Shown here piece after piece: positions 1 through 10,310 of a stretch of DNA of 64,000 nt. The notes under the pieces are model-generated. The model was not told the origin of the DNA, searched no databases, and saw nothing but the letters and a program-made list of their open reading frames with translations. This stretch comes from Lentzea sp. NBRC 105346. Its GTDB lineage: Bacteria; Actinomycetota; Actinomycetes; Mycobacteriales; Pseudonocardiaceae. Each line of letters begins with the position of its first letter. Position 1 is the first letter of the stretch. The position numbers and the translations under genes are program-made. The DNA is taken from contig NZ_BSTQ01000017.1 of the NCBI RefSeq assembly GCF_030269605.1, positions 124,001 through 188,000 of the forward strand. Direction: 5' to 3'.

Positions 1-2314
1 AGTTGGCGCCGCCCATCTCCATCACCAGGCCGCCCGCCGTGAGGAACAACGGGGTCCAGCCGGGGTCGGTCGACGGCGCGACGAGGATCTCGCCCGGTTC
101 GAGGTGCGCGCCGACCGGGTCCATCACGACGCGGGCGGTGCCGGTGACCGTGCCGGCCGACGCCGGGGTGCCGACGAGGTCGCCCTCCGCGACCGGACCG
201 CGGTGCGCTTCGGGTTCGGTGCCGTCCGACAGCAGCACGCGCGGGATGTGCCTGCGCCGCATCTCACGGTCGTACACCTCGCGACGCTCACCGACCAGCG
301 GGCGCAGATCCCCTTGCGGGGACCGCATTTCCTCGAACGTCAGGAAGAACACGTCGTCGCGCGCGTCGAGCCGGTCCGCCGCGACCAGCTGGTCGCCGAT
401 CGCCGAGATCTCCTTCCGCAACCGGCCGAACAACGTGATGATCAGGTACTTCGGGTACTCGCGCAGACCGGCGAGCAACCGCGTGCGCTTCAACGCGAAG
501 CGCACCAGCCACCCGCGGCCGCGGGCCCTCCGTGCCAGCGTCTCGATCATCGCCTCGGCCTCCGCCGCGCCCCGCGCGAACAGGGCGTCCGGCGCCATCG
601 AGTCGTCCTCGAGCTTGAGGTAGTTGCGCACCACGCCGCGGACGTAGGCCGGGTCCTCCGACCAGCGCGGCAGCCCGAGGTCGATCTCCGCGACGGCCCG
701 GTCGCCCCACAACGACATGAACTCGTCGAGGCCGCCGCCGTTCTCGAACTCCTGCCGCGCAACGGGATCGTCGCGCAGCCGCCGGGCGAGATCCCACAGC
801 GCGAGGTCCATCTCGGTGGTGATGTTGTTCGGCAGGCCGCGCAGGATCGTCTGCAGCTCGCCCGGCTTCGTGCGGACGATCTTGCTCACCAGGCCGAGCA
901 TCGCGAACCCGACCAGCACGGTCGGCATGATCCGCGGGATCACCGGAATGGTGCACTCGCGCAGCGCCTGCTCGACCGTCATGCCACGCGCGCGGCCGAG
1001 CACTTCTTCCTTCAACCGCAACGCCTTCGCCGCCGCCTTCTCCGGGTTCACCAGGGCGCGGACCGCGGTGACCGGGAGGTGGAAGCGCCGTGCGAGCCGC
1101 AGCACCCGCTTGATCGCCGGCCACGGCGAGGACTGCGTGACCGTCAGCCGCGGGTCGTCGTGCAGGCTCTTCAGCACCTCGGCCGACCGCGCCTCCATCA
1201 CCCCGAGGAGTCTGCCGACGAACTCGCGGCCCACCCGGCTGCGCATCACGTTGGTGAAGTCGAAGAAGATCCGCTCCCCTGCCTCGGTGTAGCTCTGTGA
1301 CTTCGGGTCGCCGACGACGATCTCCAGCGCCGACTTGGCGATCTCCCGGAACGCCGCGCGTCCGGCCGGCGTGATCGGCCGCTCGAGCCCCTGCGCCAGG
1401 CTGAAGCAGAAGTAGACGTGGAAGCCTTCCCGGTCCGGCACCGGGAACAGCGTCGTGATCGGCCGCGCCTGGGTGAGGTGCAGCGAGCCGTCGGCGTCGA
1501 TCGCCCACTCGGTGTCCTGCGGGCTGCCGTAGTACTCCTGCACCCGCGCGCCCAGGTCCGCGAGCTCCAGGATCTGCGCGTCGGTGAGGCACGGCTCTTC
1601 GTTCGCCTCGGACGTGACGTGCTCCGTGCCGCCGCCCCGCTTCGAGCGGATCGCGAGCCGCTTGTCCCCCAGGCGCCTTTCGACGATCTCGTTCCCGTCG
1701 ACGACGAAGTGGTCCGGGTTCACCGCACCCGACACGACGGCCTCACCGAGGCCAGGACTCGCGTCGATGACGACCTGGTCCCGCTTGCCCGTCACGGGGT
1801 TCGCGGTGAACATGACGCCCGAGACGGCCGAGTCGACCATCCGCTGGACGACGACCGCGAGGAAGACGCTGCCGTGGTCGATGCCGTTGCTCTCCCGGTA
1901 ACTCACCGCCCGCTCGGTCCACAGCGACGCCCAGCAGCGGCGCACCGCGTCGAGCACGTCGTCGGCGCCGACGACGTTCAGGAACGTGTCCTGCTGTCCG
2001 GCGAAGCTCGCGAACGGCAGGTCCTCCGCGGTGGCGCTGGAGCGCACCGCCACCGGGACGTTCTCGCCGAGCTTCTCGTACTCGGCGACGATCGCCCGCG
2101 CGACCTCGTCCGGGACGGGTGCGTTCAGCAGCTGTTCCCTGGCGTGCGCGGGGTCCGCGGTCGTCGCGACCATGCGGTAGGCGTCGGTCGTGACGCAGAA
2201 CCCCTGCGGGACCGGGAGCCCGGCCTTGGTGAGCTCACCGAGGTTCGCGGCCTTGCCTCCGACGACAGGGAGCATCGTGCCGTCGATGGCGCTGAAGTCG
2301 AGGACGAGCGACAT
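1..2314 (-). CDS. Rifampin phosphotransferase / PEP-synthase-like enzyme (3' end outside window)
   Basis: The protein starts MSLVLDFSAIDG and has an ATP-grasp (PEP/pyruvate-binding) domain with GGKAANLGEL near residue 20 and VAVRSSATAEDLPFASFAGQ near residue 105. A long middle domain follows, then the start of the swivelling PEP-utiliser domain (LVMEMGGAN). The window ends just before the SHG motif that should carry the phosphorylated His, so the last roughly 90 residues are missing. The lack of any insertion between domains and the sequence LDARDDVFFLTFEEM resemble rifampin phosphotransferases (dikinases that use ATP to inactivate rifamycins) more than housekeeping PEP synthases. The ATG at 2314 has GGAGG 5 bp upstream. 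I see no rifamycin-associated element in the promoter; a 28-bp palindrome lies about 140 bp upstream. Enzyme class is fairly certain, substrate is not. Confidence 0.82.
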   Translation of the reverse strand, partial: MSLVLDFSAIDGTMLPVVGGKAANLGELTKAGLPVPQGFCVTTDAYRMVATTADPAHAREQLLNAPVPDEVARAIVAEYEKLGENVPVAVRSSATAEDLPFASFAGQQDTFLNVVGADDVLDAVRRCWASLWTERAVSYRESNGIDHGSVFLAVVVQRMVDSAVSGVMFTANPVTGKRDQVVIDASPGLGEAVVSGAVNPDHFVVDGNEIVERRLGDKRLAIRSKRGGGTEHVTSEANEEPCLTDAQILELADLGARVQEYYGSPQDTEWAIDADGSLHLTQARPITTLFPVPDREGFHVYFCFSLAQGLERPITPAGRAAFREIAKSALEIVVGDPKSQSYTEAGERIFFDFTNVMRSRVGREFVGRLLGVMEARSAEVLKSLHDDPRLTVTQSSPWPAIKRVLRLARRFHLPVTAVRALVNPEKAAAKALRLKEEVLGRARGMTVEQALRECTIPVIPRIMPTVLVGFAMLGLVSKIVRTKPGELQTILRGLPNNITTEMDLALWDLARRLRDDPVARQEFENGGGLDEFMSLWGDRAVAEIDLGLPRWSEDPAYVRGVVRNYLKLEDDSMAPDALFARGAAEAEAMIETLARRARGRGWLVRFALKRTRLLAGLREYPKYLIITLFGRLRKEISAIGDQLVAADRLDARDDVFFLTFEEMRSPQGDLRPLVGERREVYDREMRRRHIPRVLLSDGTEPEAHRGPVAEGDLVGTPASAGTVTGTARVVMDPVGAHLEPGEILVAPSTDPGWTPLFLTAGGLVMEMGGAN

Positions 2315-2455
2315 GGGTTCCTCCAGACGTGTCTGAACAACACGTTAGGAGCGCGCGACCAAAAACTCAACACGTGATGAATAAATCACTCCGATGGGCG
2401 CCGTCGACTGCGACGACGTCGTCGTCGAAGTCGGGATCAGCAGTGATATGCGGCG

Positions 2456-2483
2456 TGCAGAATGCAATATATTGCGTTCTGCA
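2456..2483. repeat. 28-bp AT-rich near-perfect palindrome (copy A)
   Basis: TGCAGAATGCAAT-ATATTGCGTTCTGCA reads the same on both strands except for one base pair. It sits in the gap between the stop codon of the ADP-ribosylglycohydrolase-like gene (2487) and the start of the Rph-like gene (2314), both minus strand. Its right 20 bases (2465-2484) recur exactly inside edd at 45117-45136, and diverged copies lie inside the gluconolactonase-like gene. It lacks a T-run, so it is not a typical terminator. It could be an operator for a GntR-type regulator or a small dispersed repeat. Confidence 0.75.
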
Positions 2484-2486
2484 TCC

Positions 2487-3467
2487 TTAGTCCCAGAGTC
2501 GGCCGAACGCGACGAGCTCGTCGCCGTGCTCGATCCGCTCGACCCACTCCTCCGGCCAGGCGTCGGCGCCGTACGCCGCGCCGGCGAACGCACCCGCGAG
2601 GCACGCGATCGAGTCGGAGTCACAGGACGTCGTCGCTGCGCGGCCGAGCATGGCGACGACGTCGTCGTCGCGGAACATCAGGAAGCAGTGCAGCGCCGTC
2701 GCCAGCGCCTCCTCCGCGATCCAGCCCTCCCCGGTGGCCAGACACGGGTCGACGGCGGGATCGGGATCGGCCGCGACAACGGCGTCGAGCGCGCCCAGGC
2801 ACTCGTCCCACCCGCGCGCGATGAAGTCGGCGGGGTCGTCGACGCCGGGCCGCTGCCACAGCTCGCCGAGCCACTCGGAGTGGTAGGTCGTCCGCTGGTC
2901 GGCGCAACGCTGGCGCAACGCGTCGAGCACGTCGTCCACGGGCATCCCGCCGCGCAGCCAGTGGATCGCGAACGCGGTCAGCTCGCTGGCCGCGAGCGCC
3001 GTCGGGTGCCCGTGCGTGAGCGCCGACTGCAGCTGCGCGAGACCGGCCCGGACGGCGTCGTCGATCCGGGTGAGCAGCCCGACCGGTGCGACGCGCATGT
3101 TCGCGCCGCATCCCTTGGACGACGTCCCCGTCGATTGGATCCAGGGCAGCCCGTCCGCGAGCTTCTCGCACGCGGCGAGGCACGTCATGCCGGGCGCGCG
3201 GTTGTTGTCCGGACTCGCCCACCACTCGACGAAGTGCTGCCGCAACGCTTGCTCTACACGATCAGGCTCGGGCGGAACGTCCCGCAACGCGCGGGCGACC
3301 GCCAGGGTCATCTGGGTGTCGTCGGTGATCAGCGCGGGATCGCCGTCGAGCTTCCGCGGCCCCTCGGGCCCGTAACGCGCGACGATCTCGTCGACGGTCA
3401 TGAACTCGGTGGGCGCGCCGAGGGCGTCGCCGTACGCAAGAGCCAGCAGGCATCCGGTCGCTCGCAG
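2487..3467 (-). CDS. ADP-ribosylglycohydrolase-fold protein, downstream tandem copy
   Basis: The N-terminus RATGCLLALAYGDALG, the metal-binding ITDDTQM near residue 55 and the C-terminal SCDSDSIACLAGAFAG match the ADP-ribosylglycohydrolase (DraG/ARH) fold, which removes ADP-ribose from proteins or small molecules using two Mg ions. The second metal motif is CDSDS instead of the usual GDxD(S/T). It lies directly downstream of a second, different member of the same fold. There is no ATG, GTG or TTG near the expected N-terminus: the given start is a CTG at 3467, and the nearest conventional start is an ATG at 3590, well inside the upstream gene. Translation may therefore be coupled to the upstream gene, or the start may have been lost. 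Confidence 0.75.
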   Translation of the reverse strand: MRATGCLLALAYGDALGAPTEFMTVDEIVARYGPEGPRKLDGDPALITDDTQMTLAVARALRDVPPEPDRVEQALRQHFVEWWASPDNNRAPGMTCLAACEKLADGLPWIQSTGTSSKGCGANMRVAPVGLLTRIDDAVRAGLAQLQSALTHGHPTALAASELTAFAIHWLRGGMPVDDVLDALRQRCADQRTTYHSEWLGELWQRPGVDDPADFIARGWDECLGALDAVVAADPDPAVDPCLATGEGWIAEEALATALHCFLMFRDDDVVAMLGRAATTSCDSDSIACLAGAFAGAAYGADAWPEEWVERIEHGDELVAFGRLWD

Positions 3468-3480
3468 AGACGGGATTTGG

Positions 3481-4374
3481 CTACTTCCGTACCCGGATCG
3501 CCCAGTCCGGCAACGGTTCCCGCGCGGCGAGCCAGTCGTCCGGCGGTCGCCCGACGATCCCGCCGACGATCGCGCCGGTCGTGTCGACATCCCCGCCGGC
3601 CTCGACGCACGCGGTGATCGCCGCCCGGAAGTCGAACCGCGTGGCCGCCACCCACAACGCGAACGGCACGGTGTCCTGCGCCGTGACGCGCGACCCGTTG
3701 CCCAGCTCATACGCGGCCTCGGCCACCGATTTCGTGAGCAGCGATCGCGCGCGGCGGGTCAACTTGCGGACCTGTCCTCCGGGCAGATGATCGAGAACGG
3801 CGTCGAGGAGGTCCGTGGGGCGCGTGCCGTTGAGCCGGGCCATTGTGGCCACCGCCGAAGCGACCGCGATGGCCACGGCACCCGCGATTCCCTCGGGGTG
3901 TTGATGAGTGACTTCCGCGGACTTGATCGCTTGCGCGACAACGGTTTTCAGGTCATCGGCGAAGTAGGCACCGAGCGGCGCGACCCGCATGGCGGCGCCG
4001 TTGCCGCACGACCCCTGACCGCCGAACGCGGCACCGGCCGCCGAACGCCACGGCACGCCGTCCCGGATCTGGTGCAGGATCACGACGGCACCGGCGCCGT
4101 AACCGCGATAGGGCTCGCAGCGGTCCGCGAACTTCCACGCCAGCCGGTCCTGCTCCACCTCACCGTGGTCACGCAATTCGGTGACGAGGTTGCAGGCCAT
4201 CTCGGTGTCGTCGGTCCACTCCCACGGTCCCGCGGGCGGCCTGCCCGCCACGAGATCGGAAAGCGAGCGGCCGGCCATGAAGAACTGGGCGCCCAGCGCG
4301 TCGCCGACGGACAACCCGTCGAGCGAGGAGTACGCGAGATCCAGGCGCGCCCGTGCATGAAGGACGATGCGCAT
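3481..4374 (-). CDS. ADP-ribosylglycohydrolase-fold protein, upstream tandem copy
   Basis: About 297 residues with SVGDALG near residue 25, WTDDTEM near 55 and EAGGDVDTTGAIVGG near 265. These are the three metal-ligand motifs of the ADP-ribosylglycohydrolase fold and all look intact. The sequence differs substantially from its downstream neighbour, so the pair is an old duplication or two separate acquisitions. The stop (3481-3483) lies 13 bp before the CTG taken as the next start, so the two are probably cotranscribed. ATG at 4374 was chosen; a GTG codon directly precedes it. The substrate cannot be read from the sequence. Confidence 0.82.
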   Translation of the reverse strand: MRIVLHARARLDLAYSSLDGLSVGDALGAQFFMAGRSLSDLVAGRPPAGPWEWTDDTEMACNLVTELRDHGEVEQDRLAWKFADRCEPYRGYGAGAVVILHQIRDGVPWRSAAGAAFGGQGSCGNGAAMRVAPLGAYFADDLKTVVAQAIKSAEVTHQHPEGIAGAVAIAVASAVATMARLNGTRPTDLLDAVLDHLPGGQVRKLTRRARSLLTKSVAEAAYELGNGSRVTAQDTVPFALWVAATRFDFRAAITACVEAGGDVDTTGAIVGGIVGRPPDDWLAAREPLPDWAIRVRK

Positions 4375-4407
4375 CACCGTCCATCATGCACTGCGGCGCA
4401 ACGGTTT

Positions 4408-4767
4408 TTAGCTCGACAGGATCCGGCTCCCGCTCACCGACCAAGCCTCGGCGATCCGATCACCCTCCAGCCGCAGGATGTCGATCCCGCCCGTGGTCAC
4501 CGACCCCCGCACGTCATCGGTGAGATCGGCCAACCAGCGGCACGCGACATGCGAGCCGTCAAAAATCGGCCCGACGTCCGTGCGGTAACGCAACTCGCGA
4601 TACCCGGACCGGAAGGAGTCGATGAACCGAGTCAGATCAAGAGGTCCGCGCAAGGAGTCAGTGTCGTCCCGGCCACCGAAGTGAATCCGGAAGGAGGGCG
4701 TGAGAATGCGCTGCCCCAGCGCGAGATCGCCGTTCCACATCGCTGTCCAGTCATCCCAGATGGTCAT
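4408..4767 (-). CDS. NTF2/SnoaL-like small protein
   Basis: A 119-residue protein starting MTIWDDWTAMWNGDLALG. The pattern WxxMWNGD at the N-terminus, FGGRDD, FRSGYRELRYRTD and VACRWLADLTD is that of SnoaL-like proteins with the NTF2 cone fold, which bind small molecules or act as cyclases, isomerases or hydrolases. No specific activity can be assigned. It follows the WYL regulator gene after 12 bp (6 bp if GTG 4773 is used), so both are probably in one transcript and the regulator may control it. Confidence 0.7.
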   Translation of the reverse strand: MTIWDDWTAMWNGDLALGQRILTPSFRIHFGGRDDTDSLRGPLDLTRFIDSFRSGYRELRYRTDVGPIFDGSHVACRWLADLTDDVRGSVTTGGIDILRLEGDRIAEAWSVSGSRILSS

Positions 4768-4779
4768 GGACACCAGGGT

Positions 4780-5496
4780 TCAGCCCGAAGGCGACACCGT
4801 CCTGTCGGTGTTCGCGGTCACACCGATGAGCTCGTGCCCGAGCGCGTCGATGTCGCGCAGGTCGATCGGCCGGGCGGGCACGGCCTCGTCGAGCATCGAG
4901 GCGTCCCGGATGCGGTCGAACCGGAACCCGCGCACCGCCGACCGCAGCCGGCACCACGCCAGCAGGTACCAGTGCGCTCCGCCGAGATACCCCAGCGGCT
5001 CCACCACCCGATCGGTGACGACGTCGTTGCGGTCCGCATAGGACAGTCGCAGCACCCGCCTAAGACCCAAAGCTTCCTGCACCACAGCGGGAACGCCAAC
5101 AGCAGGCGAAGCCACGAAAACGACCCGCGCGGCCAGTTCGTCGGCGGCGACCACTTCGGACGACGGCATGACGGCGCGCACCTTCTGCAACGCCGAACGC
5201 GCGGCCGAGGCGAACGGGCTGCCGGACAACCCGTGCAGGCCGACGGCGAGCGCGGTCGCCTCGGCGGCGGAGAGTGACAGGGGTGGCAGGGTTCGCCGCC
5301 GGTCCAGGACGTAGCCGCCCGCGCGGCCGGGCACGGCGTGGATCGGCACGCCGGCCTGTTGCAACGCGAGCAGGTCGCGCTCGATCGTGCGGGTGCTGAC
5401 CTCGAAGTGCCGGGCGAGCCAAGAGGCACTGCGCGGCCGCGGCGATACCGCCCGGAGTTCCTCTACGAGCGCGTACAGCCGGTCAGTCCGGTTCAC
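4780..5496 (-). CDS. HTH/WYL-domain transcriptional regulator
   Basis: A 238-residue protein. The N-terminal helix-turn-helix (residues 1-60) contains SASWLARHFEVSTRTIERDL, the DeoR/HTH_11 signature. It is followed by a WYL domain at about 130-200 with LGYLGGAHWYLLAWC and FRFDRIRDA. WYL proteins sense ligands, often nucleic acids or nucleotides, and regulate adjacent genes. It starts inside the end of the upstream ferritin-like gene (14-bp overlap) and leads into the NTF2-like gene, so the three form an apparent operon. Confidence 0.85.
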   Translation of the reverse strand: MNRTDRLYALVEELRAVSPRPRSASWLARHFEVSTRTIERDLLALQQAGVPIHAVPGRAGGYVLDRRRTLPPLSLSAAEATALAVGLHGLSGSPFASAARSALQKVRAVMPSSEVVAADELAARVVFVASPAVGVPAVVQEALGLRRVLRLSYADRNDVVTDRVVEPLGYLGGAHWYLLAWCRLRSAVRGFRFDRIRDASMLDEAVPARPIDLRDIDALGHELIGVTANTDRTVSPSG

Positions 5497-6133
5497 AAAC
5501 TCCCCTGAACAACTCGCAGGCGTCGGCGAAGAACCGCCGGCGCGTCACCCCCAGCCTGCGCAACGCCCGTCCGTGGTCGTACACGACGACGAGCAAGGCG
5601 CCGGCGAACAGCACCCACCACACCGCTCTGGCCGCCGCGGGCAGCGGGCCGAGCCGATCGCGGTGGAACGGCACGTGCCGCTCCTCGTCGCTCAGGATAC
5701 GTCCGGCCACTTCGGTCGTGAGCGGATCACTCGTGCCGTCACGCAACGCCCGGTAGTACCGCAGCGCCACGACTTCCGCGATGAGCAACACCATCAGCTC
5801 GAGCCTCAGGCCGAGCGCCCGCCGCAACCGCACGAACACCGTGTCGCTCCAGTGGCTCGCGATCGTGGGCTGCTCAGCGGCATGCAGGAGGTTCTCCAGC
5901 ATGCGCGCGTGGTTCTGTTCCTCGGCGACGAACAGGCGTGCCGCCCTGCCGTAGGTTCCGGTGCCCGCCTTGGCGATCAGGTTGGCGCCGTCCCCCGCCT
6001 CGCCGACCTGGAACCGTTGCACGCTGCGGACTATGTCCGGGTGCATGCTGGCCCCGGCCGCCCAGTCCGGATCACCGGCCCGCGAGCGCCGGCGCGCTTC
6101 CGCCTCGAAGTTGTCGACCCACTTGGTGAACAC
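5483..6133 (-). CDS. Ferritin-like helical protein with C-terminal hydrophobic segment
   Basis: About 216 residues. Helices carry E/H pairs typical of a di-iron ferritin-like fold: FVAEEQNHARML near residue 80, LIAEVVALRYY near 125 and SDEERHVPFHRD near 160. A hydrophobic stretch (AVWWVLFAGALLVVV) near 185 suggests membrane association. The role is unknown; similar proteins occur in actinomycetes without a defined function. The start is uncertain: GTG at 6133 gives VFTKWVDNFEAEARR, and no clear ribosome binding site is visible. It is upstream of, and overlaps, the WYL regulator gene. Confidence 0.6.
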   Translation of the reverse strand: MFTKWVDNFEAEARRRSRAGDPDWAAGASMHPDIVRSVQRFQVGEAGDGANLIAKAGTGTYGRAARLFVAEEQNHARMLENLLHAAEQPTIASHWSDTVFVRLRRALGLRLELMVLLIAEVVALRYYRALRDGTSDPLTTEVAGRILSDEERHVPFHRDRLGPLPAAARAVWWVLFAGALLVVVYDHGRALRRLGVTRRRFFADACELFRGVCEPD

Positions 6134-6173
6134 GGTTCGACGATGCCCGACCGATGTGAAGGTTCTGTGCAGA

Positions 6174-6203
6174 AAGGCCGGGACCCGTGCGGGTCCCGGC
6201 CTT
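6174..6203 (-). terminator. Rho-independent terminator of nrdJ
   Basis: A 13-bp perfect stem, AAGGCCGGGACCC with a 4-nt loop, followed on the minus strand by TTTCTG. It lies 14 bp beyond the nrdJ stop codon. Confidence 0.85.
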
Positions 6204-6216
6204 CGGTCAACGACGA

Positions 6217-9060
<2,844 letters not shown>

Positions 9061-9116
9061 GGTTGGTCCCTCTCCCTCATTCCAAAAGTTTCGAAAGAAC
9101 ATGCGCACTGGGCGGA

Positions 9117-9581
9117 TCACGGCTCCACGTGGTCCGCGCGGGCAGTGCGAAGATCAGAGATCTCCTTCTCGAAGTCCTCGACGGACGAGAAGGAGCGGTA
9201 AACGCTCGCGAAGCGCAGGTACGCGACCTCGTCGAGCTCCCGTAGCGGGCCGAGGATCGCCAGCCCCACCTCGTGGCTGGGGATCTCGGCGCATCCGGTC
9301 GACCGGATCGACTCTTCCACTCGCTGGGCGAGCTGCTGGAACGCGTCCTCGTCGACCGGCCTGCCCTGGCAGGCCCTGCGCACACCGGTGACGACCTTGT
9401 CGCGGCTGAACGGCTCCGTCACCCCGGAGCGCTTGACCACGGCGAGGACGGCTTCCTCGACGGTGGTGAAACGTCGGCCGCAGCCGGCGCAGGAACGACG
9501 GCGACGGATCGCCTGGCCGTCCTCGACCTCACGGGAGTCGACCACGCGAGAGTCCGAGTTACGGCAAAAAGGACACCGCAC
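9117..9581 (-). CDS. nrdR: Transcriptional repressor NrdR
   Basis: A 154-residue protein. An N-terminal zinc ribbon ([13 protein letters not shown] ... [11 protein letters not shown], two CxxC pairs) is followed by an ATP-cone domain ([19 protein letters not shown] onward) that senses ATP/dATP. NrdR represses ribonucleotide reductase genes when dATP is high. GTG 9581 gives the universally conserved MRCPFC start. It is the first gene of the nrdR-nrdJ unit, as in Streptomyces. Confidence 0.97.
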   Translation of the reverse strand: MRCPFCRNSDSRVVDSREVEDGQAIRRRRSCAGCGRRFTTVEEAVLAVVKRSGVTEPFSRDKVVTGVRRACQGRPVDEDAFQQLAQRVEESIRSTGCAEIPSHEVGLAILGPLRELDEVAYLRFASVYRSFSSVEDFEKEISDLRTARADHVEP

Positions 9582-9672
9582 GCCTGCCTCACCCCTTCCC
9601 GGCGCAGCACCGACCGCAGCAGCCCCACCGGTCGGGTTACCCACAACCTGTGGACTACTTACAACGGTGTAA

Positions 9673-9688
9673 CCACTAGATGTAGGGG
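9673..9688. promoter_or_regulatory. Candidate NrdR box
   Basis: CCACTAGATGTAGGGG resembles the NrdR box pattern (acaCtAnATnTaGtgt). It lies just downstream of the proposed minus-strand -10 element, so bound NrdR would block initiation. The usual second box at a helical spacing was not convincingly found. Confidence 0.5.
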
Positions 9689-9691
9689 TAG

Positions 9692-9720
9692 AACCTAGAT
9701 CGCGACGCAAGAGGTTGCAA
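9692..9720 (-). promoter_or_regulatory. Candidate nrdR-nrdJ promoter
   Basis: On the minus strand TTGCAA (9720-9715), 17 bp, TAGGTT (9697-9692): a reasonable housekeeping-sigma promoter, about 110 bp upstream of nrdR and adjoining the candidate NrdR box. Confidence 0.45.
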
Positions 9721-9887
9721 CTCGACACGGCGTGTCGGGCGACACTCGGATGGAGGAATCCGGGGTGACGTGCGACGACTACGCAGCGATGTGACAACGT
9801 CGCGCATCGAGGCGGTGTCCGAGCCTCGTGATATTCCTTGGTTGCATCTTTCGGGTGACTTGAAAACCACGAGGGAGGAAGCCCGTA

Positions 9888-10310
9888 ATGGGGGCTGGGG
9901 TGAAGAGGGCTGGGCTACTGGCCCTGCTGGTGGTCGCGAGCAGTGTGCTGACACCGGCGGCGGACGCCGCCACGGGGTCGGCGACCGCCAAGTGCACAGA
10001 GGGAGAGTTCAGCGGCAAGTTCACGCTGACCTACGACATCGGGACCGACAAGCTGCGGCTGAAGAGGGGCATCGGCAGCGCCGGGCCGTACATCGGCGAC
10101 TCGGGTGAGATGCACGTCCGGGTCTTCTACCAGGACGGCCCGACCGAGAACACGGTGCTGCGGAAGTCGGCGACCGGCCTGCGCTCGGACGAGACCGGTT
10201 CGGTTCCGGTCGAGGGCACGAAGGTGCCGCGCTCGGCGCGGTCCTTCGTCGTGGTGAAGTTCGCCGACAGCAGCGGCGAGAAGTGCACGGCGAAGAGGGA
10301 GCTCCGCTGA
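9888..10310 (+). CDS. Small secreted protein of unknown function
   Basis: A 140-residue protein with a clear signal peptide: basic VKRAG, hydrophobic [19 protein letters not shown], with cleavage probably after ADA near residue 28. The mature part is about 112 residues, probably beta-rich, with only two Cys (AKCTEG and EKCTAK) that could form one disulfide linking the ends. No known family recognised. GGAGG lies 10 bp before the ATG. Its 3' end overlaps the start of the AfsR-like regulator by 28 bp, which suggests translational coupling to it. Confidence 0.75.
   Translation: MGAGVKRAGLLALLVVASSVLTPAADAATGSATAKCTEGEFSGKFTLTYDIGTDKLRLKRGIGSAGPYIGDSGEMHVRVFYQDGPTENTVLRKSATGLRSDETGSVPVEGTKVPRSARSFVVVKFADSSGEKCTAKRELR

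Larger units (their letters stand above)
9582..9887. other. Divergent intergenic region nrdR / secreted protein
   Basis: This 306-bp gap holds the nrdR leader, the candidate NrdR box and promoter, and on the plus strand the leader of the small secreted-protein gene, ending in GGGAGGAAGCCCGTA before its ATG. I see no convincing gene in it. Confidence 0.6.

Noticed and set aside
288-1592. Long minus-strand frame of 434 codons
   Set aside because: Arg/Gly/Pro-rich shadow of the Rph-like gene, which has clear motifs in another frame of the same strand.
2315-2486. Rifamycin-associated element upstream of the Rph-like gene
   Set aside because: No GGGGCTTGCGGCAAGGCCC-like sequence was found in this gap; only the AT-rich palindrome is present.
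9061-9116. Cobalamin riboswitch before nrdJ
   Set aside because: The gap to nrdR is only 56 bp and contains no B12-box-like sequence.
9829-9860. AT-rich GATATTCCTTGGTTGCATC upstream of the secreted-protein gene as another copy of the dispersed repeat
   Set aside because: Only short parts match; it lacks the AATATATTG and TTCTGCAT cores.
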